A stretch of 18,142 nucleotides of DNA from Leucocoprinus leucothites. Its lineage: Eukaryota; Basidiomycota; Agaricomycetes; Agaricales; Agaricaceae. Below are positions 1 to 7,637 of this stretch, piece by piece (the first letter of the stretch is position 1; every line of letters begins with the position of its first letter). A model generated the notes under the pieces. That model ran no database searches, was not told the DNA's origin, and saw only the letters and a list, made by a program, of their open reading frames with translations. The DNA lies in NCBI GenBank assembly GCA_013368445.1, contig JAACJO010000091.1:1-18142 (forward strand). The letters are read 5' to 3'. Position numbers and translations under genes: made by a program.

Positions 1-620
1 TGCACGAAGGCTGAAAAACTTTTAGGTCATTTTTTAAGTACCAAGAACGGCCATTGCGAGGTTGCACTGTCCAATCCGATGAAGTGACTTATACAATGCG
101 CTCAGGCTCCAGAGAGTATTTGGCGCAATCACTGCGGCAACGATTGGTGAGCGTAAATGCGAGAGATGTGACTCGGATGGAGAGCGGCGAGACCTGGCGA
201 TGTACATATGAGGTGCAAGAACACAGACGGGTTGGTCTCCAACTGTTCCTCTAGCGTGCGTTGGCCGGATGTCCACGGCGGGATTCTTATCTTCGAGGCC
301 TATTCGGATCATTTCAGTTTAACTCCGCCCGATCAGCTTATCGCCAAACTGCACGCAAATAAGCACTCGGACAGCGCACACAGTCATGATACCTATCGGG
401 CATTCAGATCAACTCAGAAACCATTCTTGAACAGCGTTCAATCCCCCCGGGAGAAGCGAGAAGGCGAACATGATATTTTGCGTCACAATCTCTCTTCAAA
501 ACAATTATATAATAAACAAAAGCCTCGCTCTCATAATCTTAGTTAAATTAAGGTGCCATTTGAATCCATGACCACGGTCCCGCTGATACGAGGCCGAGAA
601 GGTGTATATCTCGTCAGCGT
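1..620. other. No recognisable gene (left edge)
   Basis: Short open frames occur on both strands (minus 34-312, plus 208-546), but none has a recognisable domain, a convincing start context or paired splice sites. An A/T-rich stretch lies near 500-560. I see no RNA gene. It may be flanking or upstream sequence of the NACHT remnant that follows. Confidence 0.4.
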
Positions 621-699
621 GTGTCGAGGCTGGTACTATCATGCGGTCTTCTGGTTCGCCTAACCCGCCTTTCCTCATCGTCATATTCTTATCAAGTGG

Positions 700-1440
700 T
701 GTGTGGTGTTCCATGTTCTCTCAGCAAAGCAAAGGGTAGGAGCAGAAATGAACTCAGCTTTCCGCAATCTTGCACCAAGAGCCATCCTGAAATGCGGAAA
801 ACCACTCGAGATCGTGTATCCAAGCGGTTACTATACCATTGGCGGCTAATTTGGCTAATTAGACCACTGGAAAGAAAGTCTGTCCTGGCACAACAATAGA
901 GAGATGATTATTCAAGTCGCCTTTGTGTGCCCTCTTCTCTCAAGGTCAAACACAACGATGATCCGATCATGTCTTTCCACGCTCGCGCATCAGCTTGCGA
1001 GAAGAATTCCAGCATATAAACATATCACTTCCCGGCGCCTGGCTGACGACCCAACCATCCTGAGAAGAACCGTGGAGCACAATTTAAAGATCTTATCGTC
1101 GAACCTTTTCACTTCCTGGTGACATGACACCCTGAAACACTTCCTGAGCTGTTGCTCATCATCATAGACTGGCTAGGCGATGCAACAGTACGGATGCTCA
1201 GTGTGACTTTCTCGATATGATCAACGACCATGTCCGAATGGTCCCTATGTTCCCCTTACTCTGGCTGATCTGTAGTCGACTGGAATGGTATTTCACGTAT
1301 CTGTTCACGGACCCCGATTTTCCTGCGGCGTGCAAGCGCGAAAATATAAGAGTCGACGACCAGGAGCGTGACATTTCGATGTTGCTGTCAACTCCTTGTG
1401 GTGGACTACTAGCGTCGAGCCACATTTACTACAGGCCATA
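700..1440 (+). pseudogene. Decayed NACHT/STAND NTPase fragment
   Basis: Several plus-strand frames, read in succession, give the order of motifs seen in Agaricomycete NACHT-domain proteins. A pre-NACHT segment comes first (FPQSCTKSHPEMRKTTRDRV, about 760-820). It is followed by a P-loop region reading IWLIRPLERKSVLAQ (about 846-893), the segment LSRSNTT...LSTLAHQLARRIPAYKH (about 940-1020), a DLIVEP-like motif, then LLLIID (Walker B position, about 1149-1170), MINDHVR (about 1217) and PLLWLICSRLEW (about 1253-1288). At least three frame changes are needed. The P-loop lacks the glycines of GxxGxGKS, and the acidic pair usually found after the Walker B aspartate is not visible. That is substitution-type decay beyond the simple indels seen in other genes here. 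In this family the ATPase drives assembly of signalling or heterokaryon-incompatibility complexes. This copy looks non-functional. No effector domain or repeat domain was found on either side. Confidence 0.6.
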
Positions 1441-1767
1441 GGGCACAACTCTGACCTTGTGCTACGATCTTGACTAATGAATGATTCATATGTTTTATGC
1501 AGGTCTGACCTGAAGTCTTCTTTTGCGAGGTTCGCAGATATCGATCTCCAAAATTTCACGAACTAGCAAAGTATGACTGCATGCACAAAGCTCGAAGGTG
1601 AAGATGTACAGATAGTGAAGAATATACTCGCCGATTACAGTTTCGAATTTGTGCGCTTCATAGGCATGCACATTTCAACAAAGTTCATCCTTGGTTCTTT
1701 TTTTGTGGTAAGCACGTAATTTTTTTTTCCAGTTTGCAATATAACCTCACCGCCTCGATAGGACCTG
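1441..1767. other. Non-coding stretch with possible NACHT tail
   Basis: No intact gene is seen. A short plus-strand reading near 1620-1660 (SFEFVRFIG) resembles the segment following the NACHT core in related proteins, so the decayed gene may extend this far, but the match is short and weak. A poly-T run lies at about 1721-1730. Confidence 0.3.
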
Positions 1768-1847
1768 AGCGTGAGCCAAGTGCAGTGGCGTGAGTTGAGC
1801 GTGAGCTGGGTGTAAACTCTAGGTGTTCGAGCGTGAGTTGGCCGGAG

Positions 1848-1867
1848 TCAAGCTTCAAGCTTCAAGG
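1848..1867 (+). repeat. Short 7-bp tandem repeat (TCAAGCT)
   Basis: The unit TCAAGCT is repeated about 2.7 times, inside the AGCGTGA block between its third and fourth exact copies. It contains overlapping HindIII-like AAGCTT palindromes. It is probably local slippage. Confidence 0.6.
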
Positions 1868-1995
1868 CCCAAGCGTGACCTAGACATCACCAATGCCTTC
1901 AATCCCCCTCACCGCACTTTGATACACTCAGACCTTTGAGATGCACCGTGGTCCATCCTTTGGTGCAAATCTTTTGACGTGTCCTGCTGCCTTTA

Positions 1996-2157
1996 GTGAA
2001 TACTTATACGAATTTTATTTGTGTAGTGTTGGCATGTTATTATGAGCTGTCATCATGCTCGAGTGTTTATGGCATATGCTTGTATAAAAATATTGTTCAC
2101 GTTGTACAGCAACTAATCTGCCTACATAGACCCGGAATTCAATCAATCCTTGAGCAA
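1996..2157 (+). other. Motif-free spacer inside the repeat block
   Basis: This segment has no AGCGTGA copies and is more A/T-rich than its flanks. A short open frame (68 codons from 1996) runs through it and into the next motif cluster. It has no recognisable domain and is cysteine/tyrosine rich in a low-complexity way. I do not consider it a gene. Confidence 0.3.
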
Positions 2158-2674
2158 AGCGTGAGCCCAAGCGTGGATCTAAGCGTGGTCATTGTAGCCT
2201 GAGCGTGAAGGCGGGCGTGATGCAAGTGAGGTGAGCGTGATGGTGAGCGTGGCAAGCGTGACATGTAGCGTGAAATATTCCTACAAGCGTGATGTGGATT
2301 TCCCTAAGCGCGAGAATTATGCCATGGCCCTACAACTGAGCGTGAGTCAATATCTGTAAGCGTGAAAGCGCGGTGAAGCGGGACGAGGCGTGATGAAGCA
2401 TGAAAAAGGTTATGGGAAGCGTGAAGCTGAGCGAGTTTTCTAAAATGCTTTTACTTCTGTTTAATCTCTTAAATCTACCACTACCTAAATTAACACTTTG
2501 AGATTAACATCTACATTTTTTTACGACAATCCACTTCGATCACTGGTCTTGTGGGGATCAGAGAAATGATGGTTTACCTTTCACCAGATGCTGCGATCGA
2601 GGTTCCAGTTTATAGATAAGATCACTACAGCTTATCTGGCTGAGCGTGATATTAAACATAAAGCGTGAGTGGAC

Positions 2675-2711
2675 CCTTCACGCTTCCACGCTTAGCGTGA
2701 GCCCTCACGCT
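2675..2711. repeat. Inverted-motif end of the AGCGTGA block
   Basis: Forward and reverse copies of the motif meet only here. The core CACGCT-T-AGCGTG (about 2687-2699) is a perfect 6-bp inverted repeat with a one-base loop. Further TCACGCT copies flank it on both sides, so the strand could fold in several ways. The outermost eight bases of the block mirror each other (AGCGTGAG at 1768; its complement at the right end, 2704-2711), as short terminal inverted repeats would. No target-site duplication was visible by eye. Confidence 0.55.
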
Positions 2712-2745
2712 AAAAACACGTTGCCCTATAATTTCGCTGTCGCCG

Positions 2746-2963
2746 ATGCGACCGACTATGAGCGCTTGTCGTGACTGGTATGTATTCCCCGGAAGGGCCA
2801 ACTCGGATGCCAATCGTTGGCCTTGGACCAAGGCACAAAGTGACCCGACTCTCGATGAGCCACTTACGGTACCGATGGTAAAGAAATTGTTAGTCTACCC
2901 GATCTCCCTCGTTACGTGGGTACTCTTATCAAATCCATCCAGGAAATGGGCATCTCCAATCCT
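2746..2963 (+). CDS. Unassigned exon-like fragment
   Basis: A plus-strand reading from about 2746 gives DWYVFPGRANSDANRWPW and then SDPTLDEPLTVP. After one frame step near 2873 it continues as DGKEIVSLPDLPRY and VGTLIKSIQEMGISNP, ending at a possible donor (ACGTTAGT, about 2962). The composition looks like a folded protein rather than random sequence. I do not recognise the family. The fragment begins about 35 bp after the repeat block, so it could belong to the same mobile element or to an older gene cut by it. No reliable continuation was found in 2964-3290, where the frames are hydrophobic and disordered. Treat it as a partial or broken gene. Confidence 0.35.
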
Positions 2964-3317
2964 ACGTTAGTATACGCGCGCAGCACTCTCGTATGGCCAA
3001 CTCTTGTAACAGTCTCGGATTTACTGTTTTACCTCATATCTCCACTACCCTCCTTCGCATACTCATTTTTCCATGTGCTGGAATGCTATTTATCATCTTT
3101 CGGTTTCTAATTTCAATATCCACCTCCCGAATCATTACCGTCTCCGGTATAATCCGATCACTTCCTCATGGTACCAAGTGGGAGGCAATTATCCGAATAC
3201 AACCAAGTCAGCAGAAAGGTTGGTCATGTTATGAGGTAAGACTCGAAAGCAAATATTCAAATTTCGTGAAGTAGAGCTACCATCATGGTTCATGTTCAAC
3301 GCTCAACGATTGCTCAG
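2964..3317. other. Intergenic stretch, nothing assigned
   Basis: Overlapping short frames occur here with no domain I can support. A possible donor (GAGGTAAGAC near 3234) might belong to the preceding plus-strand fragment. The 3' flank of the minus-strand lactonohydrolase gene also lies here. No terminator or poly(A) signal stands out. Confidence 0.3.
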
Positions 3318-4917
3318 TCAAACCACGCCCTTCGCTGCAATCTTCGCCAAAAATATCTTCGTCTCAGCCAAAATCACCACCCGATTAGGAGGTGCAAAGA
3401 CCAAATTTGCACCTAGTACATTCGTGAAAATTTTGCCTAGCAGCGTGCCGTCTGGCGCGAAGACCTGCACAAGGGTACATCAGATCCATACTGCTCAGAA
3501 TTGCGATTTCAGGTGGAAGGATAGACGTACGTGGATACCGTCCGCACAAGCGCCGTACACGTTTCCTTCTGTGTCAACTTGAACCCCATCTGCAATACCG
3601 GCATCGACATATGCTAGGATTCGACGATTCGTGAACGCGTGTGTGGTAGGATCGACATCGAATGCATAGCTGAAGGGTTTTGGTTTTACATTAGCATCAA
3701 CTATTTCTTTCAATCGCGGAAACAGGGCTTACATGGTAGCAGGCTCAGTAGCAGAGCCACCGGCGGTACCAGTATCAGTACTACAACAAGGGAATGTATT
3801 GAATAAAATGTTTCCTTCGTGCAACGCGATATCACTTTCGATGTGAGACTTACACATAGCTGTTCGACCGTCCGCAGTGAAGGCCAGTCCATTCGGTTTA
3901 TCGAAATCAGTAGCCACTACACGAACAGCGCCCGTATCGGGGTCAAGTCGGTAGACATGATTCTCCATGAGTGGAGCATCACGGAAGCGGTTGACGAAGC
4001 CATATCTGATGGGGCGAAAACCATGAGAGCTCTTCCAAAGCTGAAGAAAAGAGCAAGAGGGGTTCTTACTGGACGTCGTGAAGAATAATATATCTGTTCC
4101 AGGGAGTACTTTCACGTCATTGAGGGAATTGAATTGGCGCCCATAGTAGTTGTTTAGCAAAACGTGACATTGTTGGGTGCTTGGGGGTTGACGAGTACAA
4201 CATTGGGAGGACGAGGCCCACGGCCAGAATTGGCAAGGACTATGTTGCCCCTGAACAGACCCGTGCCACCGTTTGTCATCTGAACACTGTCATCTAGAGG
4301 AACCTACTCATTTTCAGGATACTTTAACTGCATGCTCTTTGTCGATGACGTGGACGTACATGTGTAATAGGAACATTGACAGCCTTTCCTCCACTTCCTT
4401 GTAAAGCCTTCTCGGCGTCAGCCAAGCTGAGCTTGAACACCATGTTGTTGCGATTCAGATTGCTGTTCCCTAATGGGCCTCCATCATTGCTCGCGAAGAA
4501 CACTTCGTCCGTTTCCGGAACATACTGGTGCCTCGTGTGCGAATGCGAAAGTTGCATTGGATGCGATTTCGGCTATGGACGCGTTGGAACCGAGAATGTC
4601 GAGGAATGCTTCATTGAAGACTTGGAAGATGGGCGGAGTAGCATTTGTAGGATTGAAGTGTTGATTGGAGGAGTCTGTACGAAATGAGAAATTGTCGGGG
4701 AGGACCGCAAAAGAGCTTGGTTCAATGAGCTGTACATGCAAAGCCAAAGCACGTAAGTGGTGACGGTGAAAACGGGAGTAGTCGGGCAACGTACAACAGC
4801 CTGCGGAGGTAATTCAGCTCTCGGTTTCGGCGCCCGATCGCTTAGGACATCAGCATATCCATGTGCGATTGACAGGCCAAGCAGCACGAAAGAGGTTGTC
4901 ACGATACGCTTCATCAT
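3318..4917 (-). CDS. Secreted SMP-30/lactonohydrolase-like beta-propeller protein
   Basis: This is a likely secreted member of the SMP-30/gluconolactonase/lactonohydrolase family: six-bladed propellers that hydrolyse lactones or similar esters using a bound metal. Proposed exons are 4917-4795, 4729-4360, 4303-4070, 4005-3854, 3780-3733, 3669-3531 and 3464-3318, about 404 codons in all. The six introns are 56-73 nt and all are GT-AG. The start at 4917 is chosen because it gives a signal peptide (MMKRIVTTSFVLLGLSIAHG). Family motifs follow in order: EVFFASNDGG, GLFRGNIVLANSGRG, FNSLNDVKVLPG, YGFVNRFRDAP, HVYRLDPDTG, DFDKPNGLAF, DGVQVDTEGNVYG, FAPDGTLLGK and ILAETKI near the end. The N, D and E residues in NSLNDV, PNGLAF and DGVQVD are at the metal-site positions of the family. 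Four frame corrections are needed (near 4526, 4162, 4075 and 3856). A lactonase and a related esterase cannot be told apart, so the substrate is unknown. Confidence 0.87.
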
Positions 4918-5029
4918 AATCTTCCGTTTTTGAGGAATGTCGCGCTGGTGTTGTACTAAACCTCTGTCAGTCTTGGTCGCCTGTGAGTCCTGCTTCTCGC
5001 CCGAATTCTCGGTTGAGTGCGACGAGCTA

Positions 5030-5042
5030 GTGTTAATATAGT
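5030..5042 (-). promoter_or_regulatory. Possible TATA-like element of the lactonohydrolase gene
   Basis: On the minus strand TATATTAAC (5032-5040) lies about 120 bp upstream of the proposed start at 4917. Position and composition suit a core promoter, but fungal promoters are poorly defined by sequence and no second element supports it. Confidence 0.25.
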
Positions 5043-5099
5043 GATCAGGATCTAGTTCGGCATTTATATTTCCACCAGTGTGGTATTTCGCAGACATGT

Positions 5100-5637
5100 C
5101 GGAAGGTATTTATTTCGTGTGGAATGGGATGGGTGAAAAGAATCTGCGAAGCCCACGATCGCAGTATCCAAAGGAAGTTTTACTCAAATTTCCTTTAGCC
5201 GATGGGATTTCATGATTAGAAGGTGGTTGTAATTCCCCAGACGTTCATGTGATGTGCTCACGAGGTAAACCTAGAGTGCTAGGGCGTTTATTTTCTGTCG
5301 AGAATGCCCCACAGTCATAGATTCGGTGTGATGGCTGAGTAGTAGAGCTGAAAGGCGGCAGGTGGACATGGGTAACACTGGATAGCTCTGTGGCTGGTTC
5401 AATTGTAGATGGGGTGGTGAAAGAGGGCGAAAAGGTCATAGTGCCACTATCATGTTTACCATCAAAAATGACACATGCAATTGTGACTTGGCGGCCACTG
5501 CTATCATCGCATCCTAGCAAATCACCTGTATCCCTCTATGAACCCACTCATCTACATGGTTGCACGAATCGATAGCACTCCGAGTCGGTGGAAGGAGAGC
5601 ACGATTTACTCACTTATTACACATTGCTGCTGACACG
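5100..5637. other. Intergenic region; open minus frame of unknown value
   Basis: A 91-codon minus frame (5520-5245), rich in S, T and P, is the longest opening. It could be a low-complexity tail of an unrecognised protein, but it shows no domain and no well-supported splice partners. Otherwise nothing is assigned. This is probably the shared upstream region of the lactonohydrolase gene and the small candidate at 5638. Confidence 0.3.
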
Positions 5638-5902
5638 ATGGCTGAGTCGCCCGCACCCGCGCCGTCATCTGAAATTTGTAAGAGCAAAGGAAAGAAACGT
5701 TTCTGGATCTTAACAGTATGCTTCTGATATGTCCCTTCATTAAACGCCCTTGTGGCGTACATTTAGAAATTGGTGAAGATCAAGGGATTTGAGAGTCCTC
5801 GAGTCGATTTTTGATGATGAGGATCAGACAAAATTAACAGCTGATGGTTTGCCGAGTACATACTTGAAATACATATTACCTCCACTCCAAATTACTGCTT
5901 GA
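5638..5902 (+). CDS. Possible small spliced gene, unassigned
   Basis: An ATG at 5638 opens MAESPAPAPSSE, followed at 5678 by a good donor (GTAAGA). A possible acceptor (TTTAG, ending 5766) leads to a lysine-rich start (KLVKIK). After one frame step this gives DLRVLESIFDDEDQ and LTADGLPSTYLKYILPP, ending at a TGA at 5900-5902. The pieces look coding in composition, and the exon-intron-exon pattern matches other genes here. However, the junction phase does not close without a frame change, and I recognise no family. It would encode only about 60 residues unless it continues past 5902. It may be a fragment of a larger gene. Confidence 0.3.
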
Positions 5903-5916
5903 TACCCTGGCGGGTC

Positions 5917-5932
5917 GAGGTGAGGTGAGGTG
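5917..5932 (+). repeat. Short GAGGT tandem repeat
   Basis: Three copies of the 5-bp unit GAGGT plus one base, immediately after the end of the small candidate gene. This is local microsatellite-like slippage. Confidence 0.6.
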
Positions 5933-6033
5933 TATCGATTCTGCTTAAACTGACCTGGCGCATAAAATTATTGGTAAATTAACCAAACATGTTTCTTCCC
6001 TTCAGTTTATTGACCCCATCCCACGCAAGGTTG

Positions 6034-6225
6034 TCAGATAGACGCACTATCATCGATATCTAGAGCTAAGTGCTTAGTGTTGGCGCAATTAGAAAGCTCT
6101 AGAGTCAAGTCCACGGACTTCCGGCATTCGAGTTCAGGCCCATCAGCGAACACCGAGTATGTGCACCAGGGTCCCAAATATCTCATCTTTCTCCACTCAG
6201 AGCGTTTTGCCCGCATGAGCAACAA
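6034..6225 (-). pseudogene. Possible leucine-rich/F-box-type gene remnant
   Basis: The minus-strand frame contains LTLELSNCANTKHLALDID. This resembles the repeated leucine-rich segment of Agaricomycete F-box proteins, in which a Cys/Asn turn is followed by HLAL. No F-box was found upstream, and the frame closes quickly on both sides, so any gene here would be a remnant. The evidence is one motif only. Confidence 0.22.
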
Positions 6226-7483
6226 CGTGTCCTTTGACCGCTCAATCTTTCAGCTGCTACAGGCAATGACTTTCATCTGTCCCTTTCAAACGTACAAGAT
6301 GTGACCATCATGACATGACAGTTGCTGCGAAGTTTTGATCCTTCGAAGTTTCTGCGGAGCGGAGGTACAGTTCTGATTAACCTCACAAAGGGAACCCTGC
6401 TTTCCATTGGCAAAACCCTTGATTTCTTCCGTTCAACTATCTGCTCATGACTCAGGTATGGTTTTCCTTTCAGGTTCTAGCCCTCTCTGACCTGATGCTG
6501 CTATTTTTTTCTGTAACGCGTGGAAGTTTACGGTTTTCTCGTCACACCGAGGTTACCATGCCTTCCTCGAGTGCTCAAGCTGTATGGAACTCTTCGCGTA
6601 AAACGTAGAGCTTGAAAGTCTATTCTTTCTATTCAGTATGTCACGATCCCCGCCTATACGCCATGTCTATCTCTAATCGTCGAACACGATTCACCGGTAT
6701 TTTTACAGTGGGAATATCCTTTCGGTGTCAAGTCAAGCCCAGAATAATCGCATGGTCAAATAGGTTGCAATCATACGTCCTAACTCCAGATATGGAATCA
6801 TGGATAGATCCAGAACGGACCCGACTGCTGAACGTGAAATAACCATCTACACTGAATCTAGTACATCTACCCATGCCAAGTCCCCATCGAAACCCCTTCT
6901 CCTTCCTCAATCCCTTCCCTTCTGCGCGAGCCTTCTGCACCATACCTTCTCTACCATATCGGGTGGATTCTAATTTCCACGCAGCGACTCGCTCATTGAC
7001 CCCCGCAGCTCTACCCATCCCGCTACGAAAACACGTGGGCGTGCACCAGCGGGAGAGGTAGCGATCTTTTGGAGAAGACCTAGAGAAGGCCGGCCTTGTT
7101 ATCGGGTTGCCCATACGATCTGACATTAATAATCCTTGGACCTAATCCACCCCCAGCTTTGGCAAAAGAGATCCCAAGCTCTGGTGCACAGAGTTTTTCG
7201 GCAGGTGAGCGGATCTCCTTAATTCTACCTGCATGTTCCACCCTTTCAATCCTTCTAATATGATATCCTGATATACCTGGAAGCTGACTTCTCTTTCGCT
7301 TCTTGTCATTTCAAACGAATATAGATAGGCTTGCCGTAATCCGTCAAGGATTTTGAGTTCTGGGTCCCTGATCTGTGACTCCGATTTCCTGGAACGCGTG
7401 AGAGCCTGTCGGTTGTAGGGCATTCCGAACGCGACGCGCGAAGACTGGGCAATAAATTTCAGCTGTTATTGACGAAGAAAACT

Positions 7484-7637
7484 CGACCCTTTTTTTTTCT
7501 ACCCTCTTCCACCTGTGCATTTTCCAGTATCAGTTTGCATATACACACATAGGTCAGCCTCGTCCTCAAGAACTGTTCTAAGAATACGTCAGAAGCCTCA
7601 CTATTATTGCACCCCTGCAGATTTTTGACGCTTTTCA
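7484..7637 (+). promoter_or_regulatory. Pyrimidine-rich leader region of the desaturase gene
   Basis: A T9-type run and CT-rich tract (about 7490-7515) lie 120-150 bp before the proposed ATG. C/T tracts close upstream of starts are common in strongly expressed fungal genes. Two acceptor-like ends (TTTTCCAG near 7530 and CCTGCAG near 7619) also make it possible that an upstream first exon or leader intron exists here. Confidence 0.3.

Larger units (their letters stand above)
1768..2711 (+). repeat. Dispersed AGCGTGA short-motif array
   Basis: Sixteen exact plus-strand copies of AGCGTGA are seen, starting at 1768, 1798, 1830, 1872, 2158, 2202, 2234, 2255, 2267, 2286, 2339, 2359, 2418, 2643, 2662 and 2694. 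Two exact reverse copies (TCACGCT) start at 2678 and 2705. About eleven further sites differ by one base (for example 1787, 2170, 2182, 2214, 2246, 2307, 2367, 2377, 2387, 2397 and reverse 2686). By chance a given 7-mer is expected about 0.06 times per strand in this length. Spacing is irregular, so this is not a simple tandem repeat. Copies form three clusters (1768-1878, 2158-2424, 2643-2711). Such one-orientation subterminal motif clusters are typical of DNA-transposon ends, where they bind transposase. A protein-binding array or a non-autonomous element is also possible. No transposase was recognised. Confidence 0.85.
5903..7637. other. Long gene-poor stretch upstream of the desaturase
   Basis: About 1.7 kb without a supportable gene. 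It holds a short GAGGT-type repeat (5917-5932) and a weak minus-strand leucine-rich fragment (6034-6225). There is also a 93-codon minus frame (7423-7142) with an adjacent frame reading APELGISFAKAGGG, neither identified. A C/T-rich zone lies at 6880-6960, and a poly-T/pyrimidine tract (about 7490-7530) precedes the desaturase. No RNA gene was recognised. Confidence 0.4.

Noticed and set aside
1768..2711. CRISPR array or simple tandem repeat as explanation of the AGCGTGA block
   Set aside because: The unit is only 7 bp, spacing is irregular from under 10 to hundreds of bases, and the window is eukaryotic.
1768..2711. Helitron as explanation of the AGCGTGA block
   Set aside because: The expected 3' hairpin followed by CTRR and the 5' TC start could not be placed at the block's ends.
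6728..7126. 132-codon minus-strand open frame
   Set aside because: It is rich in Arg, Gly and Ser with no domain; it appears to be the complement of a C/T-rich non-coding tract.
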